Shown: positions 8,750 to 17,263, counted from the stretch's first letter. The stretch: DNA of 64,000 nucleotides from JARIHD01 sp963815935 (GCA_963815935.1 CAWFIL010000002.1:372001-436000); one strand, 5' to 3'. Numbers and translations are program-made. The notes: generated by a model from the sequence alone, not told the origin.

Positions 8750-11503
8750 CTACGCTTCTGGTTGAGCGGTCTTGGCCTTGCGCCGACGCCGACGCCGACG
8801 TTTTTTGGCCGGTTTGTCTTCGTCGGGTTCGACGGGTTGAGGCTGGGCCTCGACGGTTGGTTGGTGCTCAACTTGTAGTACTTGCTCGGCGGGGATTTCT
8901 GCGCTTGCAGGCGTATGCTCTTGTTCGCCGCGCAGGTGGATTACCTCTTCGGTAAACGACTGTAAAGGCTCTGGTGTTGGCTTGGTGGGAGTAACAACGG
9001 GCCTGGACGTTGGTGCTGACGGTCGCGGAGGCGCGGCTGCAGGCTGCTGTTCTTTGAGAGACTTGTTGATAATACTGCCGAATAGGTTACCGAGGCTGAC
9101 GTAACGGCGGGCTTGCGTAGCGGCTGCTACGGGGGGCTCATCTGTGGCGGGAGCTGCCTTGGGCGCTGCAGGTATGACCGCGGGTTCTGCTTTGGGCGGA
9201 GCTGCAGGCGCCTTGGGCTTGTCAAATTTTTTATGTTTGGTGGACTGCTGTTTGAATGGCATTTCTACGACATACTGGTCTTGCATGCTTTGCTCGATAA
9301 CACTCAACGGTGCTCCGTATACCTCGCGGCTGCGAGTGATAATCTCATCAGTCGAGTCGTGAGTGATCGGCGGAATCTGCAGTGTGATACCAGAGAATGC
9401 CTGTGACTTCTCGCCGTCTACTGTCATGCTAATAATAAAGTGACGGTTGTGCATGTGAATGAGGTCGAACTCGGTGAACTTAGGCTCGAAGTAACGTTGC
9501 ATAGTGCGTGCGTCATCGGCGCTCATACGGAATGCAATAATCGACCCGACGTTACCAAAGACGGCGTCTTTGACTTCTTGCATCATCTGGGCGGTGTACT
9601 GGTTGGCTACGGTCAGGTTAAGCCCGTACTTACGGGCCTCGCTCAAGATGGTGGCAAACGAGTCGGTAGCAAAGTTTTGGAATTCGTCCACGTACAGATA
9701 GAACGGCGTGCGTTCTTCGACCGGGATGTCGGCGCGGCTCATCGCCCCCATCTGTATTTTGGTAACAATGAGAGCACCAAGCAGCGCAGCATTGTCTTCG
9801 CCCACCAGACCGCGCGACAAGTTCACGATAAGAATCTTGCGTTCGTCCATGATCTGGCGGATGTTAAAGCTACTCTTTGGCTGCCCGATGATGTTACGCA
9901 CAAGGGGGTTGGCCGTAAACGCACCAACCTTGTTGAGTACTGGCGCAACAGCTTCGGTAGCAAACTTGTCATTCCAGCTAGCAAATTCGACGTTCCAGAA
10001 GTTTAGGACAACCGGGTCGTGTACATATTGCAATACGTTGTTGCGGAACCGCTTGTCGGTAAGCATACGAGTGATATCCAACATGGTGGCATTGGGGTAA
10101 TCCAACAAGGCCAGGATGGTATAGCGCAGGATATATTCTAGGCGTGGTCCCCAAGACTCAAACAAACGCTTAAGTACACCAATAAGCTCAGAACACGTGT
10201 GCGTCTTGAGCTTTTCGTCGTACACCTCAAGGGGGTTGAACGCCACCGGAAAGTCGGTATCTGAGGCATTAAAGTACACGACATCTTTGATACGCTCGGG
10301 TGGAATGCGTTTCAGGATGTTCTGGGCGTAGTCGCCGTGTGGGTCGATGACAGCAAAACCGTATGGGCTGTATACATCCGATATGGTTAGTAGTTCCAGC
10401 AAACCAGACTTACCCACACCGGTCTGACCAAGAATATACAAGTGACGCCCACGGTCGCCACGAGGCAAACCGAAGGCGGTATTGTGCCCGCGGAAGTTAG
10501 TGATAGCCACTGGACTAATGTCGGGGTTATATTTGTCGCTGACGAGCGGCAGGCTGGCCGGTGGTTCGGCTGTCTGAGAGCTTGCCCATAAAATGAACGG
10601 TGTTTCTACAGTAGTGTGTGGCAAGTGGTATAGCGTGGCAACTTCTTCGATATTCATCACGAAGTGGTTGGTGCCGATGCTGCGATCCCGATAGCTAGAC
10701 AATCCCGCTTCGTCGAGCGTTTTGCCTTGGACAAAGCCGTTCAGATATGTAGTATTGAACTGCTTGTAGCTGGCTGCGATAGATTGCAGGCGCAGTTTGG
10801 CGGCCTGTTCGCTGACGTTCCCGCGGTACACGATGCGTAACGCTGTGTCATAGGCCAATTTTTGACCCTTGGTTTCGGCACCACTAGCGCGTAGTTGTTG
10901 GTATTCGGTCAGCTTGGGTGGTGCCGCTGGCTTATCACTTGGCGCAAGTAGAGCCTTCCACGAGGTACCGCCACCCTTTAGATTGGCAAGGTACTTTTCG
11001 TTTTTTTGTTGCCACTTATCCGAGGCTGGCCGGATAATAAGCTGCATCCAAGCCTCTTCGTCCTCGCCAAATTTAGCAAGCGTGGCGGTAATGGCAGCCA
11101 AGGGGTCTACTTCGAAGCTCTGAAAGGTTTTGATGGGTAATACATCGCTTTGCGTGAGCTTCATGTCGCTCATGACCGTAGTGTTGAAGTGTTTATCTTG
11201 CGACGCGTAGTCGTCTACGATTGATATCTGTACGGTCGGGTATTGGGCATAAATTTGCTCTTCTACGTAGTCTTTTAGGTACGTAGGGACCCAGACGTAA
11301 AAACCTATGCGCCTATTGATAACGGCGATCTCAAAGCCTAGGTGTTCGCGTTTGGGGCTCTTGAATAGGCCACTCGTACCCTGAACAAGCAACCCTTGCA
11401 GGCTGGCAAACATTTGTTCTGCGGCCAGGGCTTTTTTGTCGTTTGTTCTCGGGACCTGTAGAAGCAGTACGGTTCCCGACTCGTCCGAAGAGATGTCATT
11501 CAT
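8750..11503 (-). CDS. TraG/VirB4-like type IV secretion or DNA-translocase ATPase
   Basis: A 917-residue P-loop ATPase. Residues 1-330 form a family-specific N-terminal region. Walker A is GQTGVGKS (359-366), followed by AVIDPHGDYA; Walker B is FYLYVDEFQNF (601-611), then a Q-containing sensor (TVANQY). This order is typical of HerA/TraG/VirB4 type translocases common in CPR genomes. From about residue 760 the chain is Pro/Ala-rich and low complexity, ending in a very basic tract (KKRRRRRRRK) that could bind DNA or membrane. No other type IV secretion gene is near. A TATAAT box lies 12 bases before the ATG. Confidence 0.85.
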   Translation of the reverse strand: MNDISSDESGTVLLLQVPRTNDKKALAAEQMFASLQGLLVQGTSGLFKSPKREHLGFEIAVINRRIGFYVWVPTYLKDYVEEQIYAQYPTVQISIVDDYASQDKHFNTTVMSDMKLTQSDVLPIKTFQSFEVDPLAAITATLAKFGEDEEAWMQLIIRPASDKWQQKNEKYLANLKGGGTSWKALLAPSDKPAAPPKLTEYQQLRASGAETKGQKLAYDTALRIVYRGNVSEQAAKLRLQSIAASYKQFNTTYLNGFVQGKTLDEAGLSSYRDRSIGTNHFVMNIEEVATLYHLPHTTVETPFILWASSQTAEPPASLPLVSDKYNPDISPVAITNFRGHNTAFGLPRGDRGRHLYILGQTGVGKSGLLELLTISDVYSPYGFAVIDPHGDYAQNILKRIPPERIKDVVYFNASDTDFPVAFNPLEVYDEKLKTHTCSELIGVLKRLFESWGPRLEYILRYTILALLDYPNATMLDITRMLTDKRFRNNVLQYVHDPVVLNFWNVEFASWNDKFATEAVAPVLNKVGAFTANPLVRNIIGQPKSSFNIRQIMDERKILIVNLSRGLVGEDNAALLGALIVTKIQMGAMSRADIPVEERTPFYLYVDEFQNFATDSFATILSEARKYGLNLTVANQYTAQMMQEVKDAVFGNVGSIIAFRMSADDARTMQRYFEPKFTEFDLIHMHNRHFIISMTVDGEKSQAFSGITLQIPPITHDSTDEIITRSREVYGAPLSVIEQSMQDQYVVEMPFKQQSTKHKKFDKPKAPAAPPKAEPAVIPAAPKAAPATDEPPVAAATQARRYVSLGNLFGSIINKSLKEQQPAAAPPRPSAPTSRPVVTPTKPTPEPLQSFTEEVIHLRGEQEHTPASAEIPAEQVLQVEHQPTVEAQPQPVEPDEDKPAKKRRRRRRRKAKTAQPEA

Positions 11504-11597
11504 ATATTTAGTAAAATTATACTATAAAACAGATAAATTTTCAAGCACAATGGTTACGTCTGCCTACTATCAGTATACACTGCTTTGACATGGGAAT

Positions 11598-11662
11598 GGA
11601 CGGCGGAATAAAGAGCTGGAGATGATGAGGATGATGGTCCTCGGCTCGATATTCCGCCGTCC
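11598..11662. repeat. ter-island hairpin a (13-bp arms)
   Basis: A perfect 13-bp inverted repeat (11598-11610 with 11650-11662, starting GGACGGCGG) encloses a smaller hairpin (GAGGA/TCCTC). It lies downstream of the minus-strand membrane gene at 11750-12070, after two short hairpins (GCGCCT/AGGCGC near 11685 and CCGCA/TGCGG near 11705). It marks the left edge of the GC-rich island. Confidence 0.75.
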
Positions 11663-11749
11663 GGCTTCCCCTTGCTTGCGCCTAGTCAGGCGCTCACTTT
11701 ACCGCATCGCTGCGGTGTTATACTCCGGGGCAGAGTCGGTGTGGGTGGA

Positions 11750-12070
11750 TCAGTGGATGTTGCGGTCGCGCAGGTCGGAGGTGTAGCCGTTGGCGGCGTC
11801 CTGCTCGGTCACGATGTTGCGACCGGGGGCGGGGTGCGCCGGCGAGTTCTCGGCGTTGTGGTGCCGGCCCTCCTCTTCCAGCTCGTGACCGAACTGGACC
11901 ACCTTCCGGGCGCCCTTGACGACACCGGCGACGATCAGGACGATCGTGAGCAGGAAGCCCACCGCGAAGACCAGCAGACCAACCTTGAAGCTGATGGTTG
12001 CCCACGCGATGATCGCGAGCACGACCCCGAGCCAGAAGGCCAGCCAGGACAGGCCGAAGCGCTTCCACAT
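11750..12070 (-). CDS. small two-TM protein, island edge
   Basis: About 106 residues. The first 55 are two closely spaced transmembrane helices (AFWLGVVLAIIAWATI and GLLVFAVGFLLTIVLIVAGVV). The rest is a charged, histidine-containing cytoplasmic tail. The ATG at 12070 is chosen because GAGGTG lies five bases upstream. The codons are strongly GC-ending, unlike the neighbours to the left, so this is the first gene of the imported-looking island. I do not recognise the family. It may be one of several membrane partners of the Ter proteins here, which is an inference from context only. Confidence 0.65.
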   Translation of the reverse strand: MWKRFGLSWLAFWLGVVLAIIAWATISFKVGLLVFAVGFLLTIVLIVAGVVKGARKVVQFGHELEEEGRHHNAENSPAHPAPGRNIVTEQDAANGYTSDLRDRNIH

Positions 12071-12442
12071 ATCACACCTCACAGGGTGATGCGCAGTGTT
12101 CCGGGCAGGATTGCCCTCTCACCACTTCCAGGGATAGCCCCTAGCACGCTACTCGTAATTGAGCAGCAAAACTATACCACGAATATACCGATATCTCCAG
12201 GGCGGGCTTAGGGGTGCCTTAGTCGCCCATGTCTGGAAAATATTATATAGTAAACACGGTCATTCCTCTCATTTAGGAGATGAATGAAGCTCATCTGTAT
12301 TACCTCTGGGGCGAGATACGGGCAAGTAGCAGCGGGCTAAGCTTTACTGTCGGTACCTCGCCCCTATGGGGAGTATCCACGAGAAATGGTTCAGTGGATG
12401 GTATTCTCTTTGAATACCGAGGTACTGCTAGGGAGTACATCA

Positions 12443-12838
12443 ATGGATGGCAATGCCGCATTGTTGTTCACGGCGGCCGCGGAGCGTTCGGGTGTTTCGC
12501 TCGACAAACTCACCGATGCTGTGCAGATCGCTGCTATGTCATGTCAGGACTACGGACCTGTCTCGAAGCAGATGGCCGAGGTGAGCCGCGTTCCGGGTGG
12601 CATGTCCTACGAAGCATTGACGGGGAGTCTCGAGTCACTGGTGACCTATGCGACTGGTTCGGACGCGGACCACGACGGATTCGCGGCGGTGCTTGAAGAC
12701 TGCAGGCTGCCCAACACGGCGAAGTTCATGCACGCTCTGGTTGAGATCCTCGTCGAAAGCCCGGTCTACTTCGAGGGTGTTGCTCTCAACGTCGAACGGC
12801 TCCTGGAGGTAGAACGCGCCATCGCACGCCTCGGGTAG
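12443..12838 (+). CDS. unrecognised helical protein of the ter island
   Basis: A 131-residue soluble, mostly helical acidic protein (MDGNAALLFTAAAERSG...) with no recognised motif. The start at 12443 is preferred over an in-frame ATG at 12386 because AGGGAG lies seven bases upstream. That site sits in a small hairpin (GTACT 12422-12426 with AGTAC 12434-12438). The roughly 180-base leader has further stems (GGGGCGAG/CTCGCCCC, GGTATTC/GAATACC), suggesting translational control. An overlapping ORF at 12280-12696 in another frame also starts after a good ribosome binding site; I regard it as less likely. A 3' hairpin follows near 12954-13031. Confidence 0.55.
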   Translation: MDGNAALLFTAAAERSGVSLDKLTDAVQIAAMSCQDYGPVSKQMAEVSRVPGGMSYEALTGSLESLVTYATGSDADHDGFAAVLEDCRLPNTAKFMHALVEILVESPVYFEGVALNVERLLEVERAIARLG

Positions 12839-12953
12839 CGCCGTTACCTGCCAGTTTCCTCCTAGTGACACGGTCTCGGCACTGAACCACGAATACAGGG
12901 TTCTTTCGGAAGATACACCTGACGCATCATGATCCACGTGTGCGTGAACTTCC

Positions 12954-13031
12954 CGGAGGGGGCTGCTGTGTGCTGAGGTGAGTCTTGACCGCATGTGCGG
13001 CCTACCAATCCTTAGCACCAGCAGACTCCTT
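12954..13031. repeat. ter-island hairpin b
   Basis: GGAG-GGGCTGCTG...AGCA-CCAGCAG-ACTCC forms an interrupted long stem downstream of the gene at 12443-12838. The 434-base gap 12839-13272 holds only this element, the terminator near 13075 and hairpin c. Confidence 0.55.
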
Positions 13032-13074
13032 CCGTAACACCAGATACTGTAGCTCTCTTTTTACTAGACATATA

Positions 13075-13104
13075 CAAAAGACCTCCGTTTAGGGAGGCCT
13101 TTTG
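13075..13104 (-). terminator. intrinsic terminator of the TerF unit
   Basis: AAAAG-a-CCTCC / GGGAGG-CCTTTT forms a hairpin with T-rich flanks on both strands. It lies beyond hairpin c downstream of the minus-strand vWA gene, and also past the end of the plus-strand gene at 12443, so it can serve both directions. Confidence 0.75.
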
Positions 13105-13123
13105 TTGAATAATGCTGTGTCGA

Positions 13124-13189
13124 GGGGGCCTGTGTTGTGTGTAGAAGAATGTACGCATGGTAGCGTCATCTTGGTGTACACAGGCCCCC
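13124..13189. repeat. ter-island hairpin c (12-bp arms)
   Basis: Perfect inverted repeat GGGGGCCTGTGT (13124-13135) with ACACAGGCCCCC (13178-13189). On the minus strand it follows the stop of the vWA gene and is preceded by ACAACTGTC, a motif also seen before hairpins d and e. Confidence 0.8.
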
Positions 13190-13272
13190 GCCGACAGTTG
13201 TGCTTGCGCGCCTTATGGGCACGCAGTTGGGGATCAGTCAGTCAGCGACCGACCGCGATGTTGCGGGCTTGT

Positions 13273-14067
13273 TCAGCCGGTCACCAGACCGATCTGTCGG
13301 GCCGCGCGGTAGTACTGCGGGAACTCGCGGAGCATCAGCTCCAGCATCCGTCCCTGGTCGTTGCTGACCTCCTTGGCGTCGAAGAACGACGCGTTGTCGA
13401 TCAGGCGTCCGTCCATGTCGTCCAGCTCGCGCAGGAACTCGAAGTCGTGAGACCCCACGCCGATGAACTGAACGAAGATCGGAAGCTGGCTCATCAGAGT
13501 GAGCAGCGTCTTGGCCTCGCCCGGGTCCTGCGGCTCACCGTCGGTGACGAAGAGCGCGTAGGTCGGGTACGGCGCGGTGGCCTTGACGCTGAGCGTCGTC
13601 GGCTCGTTCCGTCGCCGGAATCCCCATCCACCGCTGGAGTTCCCCTGGGCTCCCAGGTCGACGCGGCCGAAGTTGGCCTGGTCGATGATCCAGCGCAGTG
13701 CCGCCGTGTAGCTCGTTCCGCCGAAGCCGAACCGCTTGTGCTGGTTCATGAAGCCGCGGCAGTTGCCGAGCGTGACCTCGCCGAGGTCGTGTGCGGAGCT
13801 GTCGAACAGCGAAGCCGGCACGGAGCCGTCGTCGTCGAACTGGAGACCAGCGACGAAGCAGAGGTCGGCGACCTCCTGCATCAGCCCGCTGGAGTACAGC
13901 CGGTTGCGACCCATCTCGGTCGAACCACTGTGGTCCCAGGTGCCGACGACGGCCGCCTTGTACTGACGGGGGTCGAGGCCGCTCTTCTCCAGGATCACCC
14001 CGGCCTGCTTGTACAGGTCGACGAGATGAGGAGCTTCGGCTTCCACCTTGCTGAGGTCGACAGTCAT
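13273..14067 (-). CDS. TerF-type von Willebrand factor A protein
   Basis: This 264-residue protein matches the C-terminal vWA half of TerF. It has a helical start (HLVDLYKQAGVILEKSGL) and a complete metal-ion-dependent adhesion site: DHSGS at 45-49, the GGTSYTAAL threonine and VTDGEP aspartate. It ends with the IGVGSHDFEFLRELDD and DNASFF blocks typical of the family. In ter systems such proteins are thought to act in a cytoplasmic, membrane-associated metal- or stress-sensing complex. The TerD half found in fused TerF proteins is absent, but TerD paralogues lie beside it. The start at 14067 is set by AAGGGG upstream. The codons are GC-rich. Confidence 0.88.
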   Translation of the reverse strand: MTVDLSKVEAEAPHLVDLYKQAGVILEKSGLDPRQYKAAVVGTWDHSGSTEMGRNRLYSSGLMQEVADLCFVAGLQFDDDGSVPASLFDSSAHDLGEVTLGNCRGFMNQHKRFGFGGTSYTAALRWIIDQANFGRVDLGAQGNSSGGWGFRRRNEPTTLSVKATAPYPTYALFVTDGEPQDPGEAKTLLTLMSQLPIFVQFIGVGSHDFEFLRELDDMDGRLIDNASFFDAKEVSNDQGRMLELMLREFPQYYRAARQIGLVTG

Positions 14068-14095
14068 GTCGGATCCCCTTCCAACTTGTCGGGTG

Positions 14096-14148
14096 TACGC
14101 ATACTTGCGTAACCGGGCCAGTATACGCATAAAGCGCATAAAAGTCAA
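14096..14148 (-). promoter_or_regulatory. TerF promoter with operator-like repeat
   Basis: On the minus strand TTGACT (14143-14148), 17 bases, TATACT (14120-14125). Just downstream is the palindrome TACGCA-N4-TGCGTA (14096-14111). The heptamer GCAAGTA occurs both inside the palindrome and next to the -35 box. The same arrangement precedes the TerD gene at 14954. Confidence 0.75.
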
Positions 14149-14195
14149 GGTACTTGCAATAAGCACAAAAAATGTATAAAACTTGTTTTTGACAC

Positions 14196-14218
14196 AAAAA
14201 AACTCCTGCCAGAGGAGT
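14196..14218 (-). terminator. intrinsic terminator after TerD (minus strand)
   Basis: ACTCCT-ctggc-AGGAGT followed by seven T on the minus strand. It lies between hairpin d and the TerF promoter, so the two minus-strand ter genes are separate transcription units. Confidence 0.85.
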
Positions 14219-14239
14219 GCGGTGCTTTCTTGGGTCGTT

Positions 14240-14293
14240 GGGAGGTTGGCATGGATGAACACATGTAGTGTCATTCTTGTATGCCAACCTCCC
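14240..14293. repeat. ter-island hairpin d (13-bp arms)
   Basis: Perfect inverted repeat GGGAGGTTGGCAT (14240-14252) with ATGCCAACCTCCC (14281-14293). It lies between the stop of the TerD gene and its terminator; ACAACAGTC precedes it on the minus strand. Confidence 0.8.
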
Positions 14294-14348
14294 GCCGACT
14301 GTTGTTCAGGTGGTGCTCCTCGCCGCTTCCTTCGTCAGTAGACGTCGG

Positions 14349-14954
14349 TCACTTGTAGGCGTTCACTTCGCCGGCGTCCATCTGGACCATCCCCGTGGGG
14401 GTGAGTACCGGACGGTTCTCCGAGTTGGGGGCGCTGTACAGCTCCACCGCCTGGATGACGACACCGTCGCGGGTGTTCCGGATGATGGCCGGGACGCAGG
14501 TGTAGATCCGGTTGTTCCGGTTCGCGTTCCGGGCGTTGATGCCCACGCGCGTTCCGGCGCCGTTGTCCACGTCCAGGGACACGTTGTACTTGTGGAACGA
14601 GCCCGTGCCGTTGGACCGTGCGGAGTAGGCCACGACGAGGACCGCCTCGATGTCATCGGTCAGCCGGATCTCCAGCTTCTCGATGGCGTCGCCCCTTGCC
14701 TCGCGGCCGATGTCGCCCATGTGACGGACGGCGCCGTTGCCGACGATGGGGGTGTAGCGGGGGTCCCGCTCGGTGCCGAACTGCGATGCCGTCTCCACGT
14801 GACCGTCCCGGAAGAGGACGATGGCGTAGACGTCGTAGTCGGTGTGGCTGCTCCAGGTCGCGGAAGCGACGATGAGCGGGCTGCGCTCGATGGTGACCTG
14901 CTGGTCCTTCTCGAGGTTCACCAGGCCGGTGCGCTTGCCAAGGTCGACAGTCAT
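14349..14954 (-). CDS. TerD-family stress protein 1 (divergent)
   Basis: A 201-residue beta-sandwich type protein with TerD-family features: a DYDVYAIVLFRDG strand pair, VRHMGD followed by a charged GD segment (about 78-90), the LTDDIEAVLVVAYS strand and a final RNTRDGVVIQAVELYS strand. TerD proteins bind calcium through paired aspartates; some of those positions differ here, so metal binding is uncertain. The start at 14954 follows GAAGGGATCC. It shares its first residues (MTVDL) and its promoter architecture with the TerF gene next to it, which points to a local duplication of the upstream region. Confidence 0.8.
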   Translation of the reverse strand: MTVDLGKRTGLVNLEKDQQVTIERSPLIVASATWSSHTDYDVYAIVLFRDGHVETASQFGTERDPRYTPIVGNGAVRHMGDIGREARGDAIEKLEIRLTDDIEAVLVVAYSARSNGTGSFHKYNVSLDVDNGAGTRVGINARNANRNNRIYTCVPAIIRNTRDGVVIQAVELYSAPNSENRPVLTPTGMVQMDAGEVNAYK

Positions 14955-14981
14955 GTCGGATCCCTTCGAACTAGTCGGTTG

Positions 14982-15034
14982 TACGCATACTTGCGTAACG
15001 CAGCAAGGGTATATGAATTTAGCATAAAAGTCAA
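14982..15034 (-). promoter_or_regulatory. TerD promoter with operator-like repeat
   Basis: On the minus strand TTGACT (15029-15034), 15 bases, TATACC (15008-15013). The palindrome TACGCA-N4-TGCGTA lies at 14982-14997 and GCAAGTA occurs twice. The block is nearly identical to that upstream of TerF. Confidence 0.7.
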
Positions 15035-15081
15035 GATACTTGCATAAAGTACAAAAACTGTATAAAAAATGTATTTTTTGG

Positions 15082-15195
15082 TATACTCTTCCTGCTTTTA
15101 GTAACATGACCGTTCCCATTTTGGAGGCAGAATGTAAGACTAAAAAAGCACCTTAACGCAATTATCCCGACAAACAATGGAGAGGAGGACCTCTC
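15082..15195 (+). promoter_or_regulatory. leader with AUG-UAA start-stop and masked RBS
   Basis: An extended -10 (TGG-TATACT, 15082-15087) starts a leader of about 100 bases. It contains a strong ribosome site (GGAGG) followed by ATG TAA at 15132-15137, a one-codon ORF. Just before the GTG at 15196, GAGAGG (15180-15185) pairs with CCTCTC (15190-15195) and masks the true ribosome site AGGAGG. Confidence 0.6.
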
Positions 15196-16350
15196 GTGTC
15201 CGACACTACCGGTCGGTTCTCTCAGTGGTGGCGCGGATCTTCGACTGGTGACGAGTCGGCGTTCGCCTCTCTGTCTAGTCGAACCAGTACTGGCATGACC
15301 AGCCTGATCGCCGCCGACAACCACTTGGGTGAACTGCTACTCAACACCAGTCTCGCCCAAAAGCGAATCTGGACACTGCCCGGTCACATGCAGGCTGTCG
15401 CCCTCGGGTGGTGGCTCACGCTTATGCACTGGCAGTGGGCAACGCGCTACTACCTGGACACCACTCGTGGTGACTATGGCGATACGCTGAAGATGCCGCC
15501 CAGGGCTATCGAGCAGTGCACCGTACTCTGCGATCTTGCGGAGAAGTGGACTGTCGAAGCCATCGGCAACGAGAAGCGTGCCGAGGTTGGCGTCCAGATC
15601 CCGCTGGTGGGCATGCAATCGTTCCCGCAACTGGTCGTCGACGAGCAGACGCACGTCGGTCTCTGGGCATTCTGTGACGCTACGGCGCTTCAGGTGCAGA
15701 CCGACCTCAACCGCATATTGTCCGCCCAAGTGCCCCGCCGGCTTCAGCCTGTGGTGCAACAGCTACAGCAAGTGGTGTCGCCGAACGTGGCGCTCCTCGA
15801 GCACTACCAGCAAAGCTGGCTCACGACAACGACCGTCGCGGCGAAAATCGACATCGTGCAGCACGCCCTCGGGCCTGCCAAAGAGCTCTTCGAAGCTGGG
15901 CAGCAACTCTGGGCGCCTTACCTGCTCGGTTCGACGTACACTGCGTGCATCAGCCGCCGGCCAGCGCTCGAAGATCTCGAGCTCGGTTTTGACCCCTGGG
16001 TCGTGACCGATCCTGAAGTCCGAGACCGCTACCAGCGTGACCCCAAGGCAGTCGAGGAGCTTGTAGCTCTGTGGATGGCAAACCCCGACCCGGGGCAAAC
16101 CTACCGACTACAGCAAGAGATCCTCGGGGCACGGTCGCGGCGCGCCATTCGCTATATGGACGGCAAGACGCTACCCTACTGCCCCTGGACGCCCGTCTGG
16201 GTGGCCTGGAAACCCGTGACGATTGGCGGTATCCATCTGGAGGCTGGCACCATGTTCGCCCTGTACATTGGGCCTGGTGGTGACGGTACCTTCGTTAGTG
16301 AAGCCCGCCGTGCAGGCAAGTTCCGACTGGAGGTGACAGCGATCCGCTGA
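15196..16350 (+). CDS. unrecognised 384-residue ter-island protein
   Basis: A soluble, tryptophan-rich, largely helical protein beginning MSDTTGRFSQWWRG from a GTG codon with AGGAGG upstream. The central part (about 90-260) looks helical, with Q-rich amphipathic stretches; the C-terminus is beta-rich. No nucleotide-binding or catalytic motif is recognised. The codons are GC-rich like the other island genes. It faces the minus-strand TerD gene from a divergent promoter region. It is followed directly by a large operator-like inverted repeat. Function unknown; a role with the Ter proteins is only contextual. Confidence 0.65.
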   Translation: MSDTTGRFSQWWRGSSTGDESAFASLSSRTSTGMTSLIAADNHLGELLLNTSLAQKRIWTLPGHMQAVALGWWLTLMHWQWATRYYLDTTRGDYGDTLKMPPRAIEQCTVLCDLAEKWTVEAIGNEKRAEVGVQIPLVGMQSFPQLVVDEQTHVGLWAFCDATALQVQTDLNRILSAQVPRRLQPVVQQLQQVVSPNVALLEHYQQSWLTTTTVAAKIDIVQHALGPAKELFEAGQQLWAPYLLGSTYTACISRRPALEDLELGFDPWVVTDPEVRDRYQRDPKAVEELVALWMANPDPGQTYRLQQEILGARSRRAIRYMDGKTLPYCPWTPVWVAWKPVTIGGIHLEAGTMFALYIGPGGDGTFVSEARRAGKFRLEVTAIR

Positions 16351-16400
16351 ACTATATAACAACGAAGTGCTTGACATTTCGTAGTTATATAGTGTAAGAT
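16351..16400 (+). promoter_or_regulatory. TerD2 promoter inside a 16-bp inverted repeat
   Basis: ACTATATAACAACGAA (16351-16366) and TTCGTAGTTATATAGT (16378-16393) form a 16-bp inverted repeat with one mismatch. The -35 box TTGACA (16371-16376) lies in its 11-base centre and the -10 (TAAGAT, 16395-16400) lies just beyond. This is a textbook layout for a dimeric repressor; a bidirectional terminator of the upstream gene is the alternative. Confidence 0.65.
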
Positions 16401-16478
16401 CCATCACGACTATGCAACCTGCATCAGTCGCGCAACATCCCCGGACCATTCGGTCCACGAGCAGGAAGGCTTTACGCC

Positions 16479-17111
16479 ATGTTGGATCTCGGTAAAGACG
16501 CCGCTGGCACTGTCGTCGACCTCACCAAGGAGGCCGGCAAGGAGGTCACCCGCGTCACCGTGTCGCTGACCTGGAAGCAGAACTCCACCTCTGGTGTCGA
16601 CTACGACCCGGACGTCGTGGCGTTCGTTCTGGACAGCAACGACAAGGTCGTCGGCGGCAACGAGCAGAACTTCGTCCGTGCGTTCCCCAAGAGCGCCCCG
16701 AACGCGGTCTCGCCCGACGGCGCCCTGAACCACAGCGGTGACGACACCTCCGGTGCCGCCGGCGGCGAGAAGCTGACGATCGACGGCTCCCGTCTCAGCC
16801 CCCAGGCTGCGAAGGTCCGCGCCGCGGTCACCATCTTCCACGCCAAGACCCGCAAGCACAACTTCGGCCTGATCAAGAACTGCACCATCAAGGTGACCGA
16901 TGCCGACACCGGCACCGACATCGTGACGGGCGACCTGTCCTTCGACAACAGCGTCTTCACCGCTCTCAACGCGGTCGACGTCATCCGTCGGAACGGCAAG
17001 CTCTACGTGCAGTACCTGGGCGAGGGCTACAACGGCGGCCTCGGCGGCCTCTGCAAGGACCACGGTGTCCTGGTGGGCAAGAACGACTACGACGACGGCT
17101 TCGACGCCTGA
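16479..17111 (+). CDS. terD: TerD-family stress protein 2
   Basis: A 210-residue canonical TerD-like protein: DYDPDVVAFVLDSNDKVVG strand pair, the hallmark LNHSGDDTSG-aaGGE segment (about 83-96, paired aspartates of the calcium site), and an FDNSVFTALNAVDVIRRNGK-like C-terminus. TerD proteins bind Ca2+ and take part in cytoplasmic or membrane-associated stress responses, of which tellurite tolerance is one readout. GGAAGG lies ten bases before the ATG. Its upstream GCAGG can pair with CCTGC (16418-16422), enclosing a GGACC/GGTCC stem, so translation may be gated. Strong GC-rich codon use. Confidence 0.9.
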   Translation: MLDLGKDAAGTVVDLTKEAGKEVTRVTVSLTWKQNSTSGVDYDPDVVAFVLDSNDKVVGGNEQNFVRAFPKSAPNAVSPDGALNHSGDDTSGAAGGEKLTIDGSRLSPQAAKVRAAVTIFHAKTRKHNFGLIKNCTIKVTDADTGTDIVTGDLSFDNSVFTALNAVDVIRRNGKLYVQYLGEGYNGGLGGLCKDHGVLVGKNDYDDGFDA

Positions 17112-17201
17112 TCGTTCGAGCGTTCCAGCTCTCCAACTCCGTGTACGTCGGGATGATTCGCAAGCGGTGACGTGTCACTGACAACAGTCATACATCCACC
17201 G

Positions 17202-17263
17202 GGGGGGTGGTCTCAATTCATGCCGGCAGCGCGCCGACAAGAAACCAACCGAGACCACTCCCC
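17202..17263. repeat. ter-island hairpin e
   Basis: GGGGGGTGGTCTC-type arm (17202-17214) pairs with GAGACCACTCCCC (17251-17263), 13 bp with one G-T. An inner CGGC/GCCG stem is present. It is preceded by ACAACAGTC and lies between terD and its intrinsic terminator. Confidence 0.75.

Noticed and set aside
12280..12696. ORF MNEAHLYYLWGE with a good ribosome site as a gene
   Set aside because: It overlaps the better-supported gene at 12443-12838, has Cys/Trp/Arg-rich shadow-like composition and covers leader hairpins. It remains a weak alternative, perhaps a leader peptide.
13102..15047. Long plus-strand ORFs opposite the TerF and TerD genes
   Set aside because: They are antisense shadows of GC-rich genes, with low-complexity Val/Arg/Asp-rich translations and no ribosome sites.
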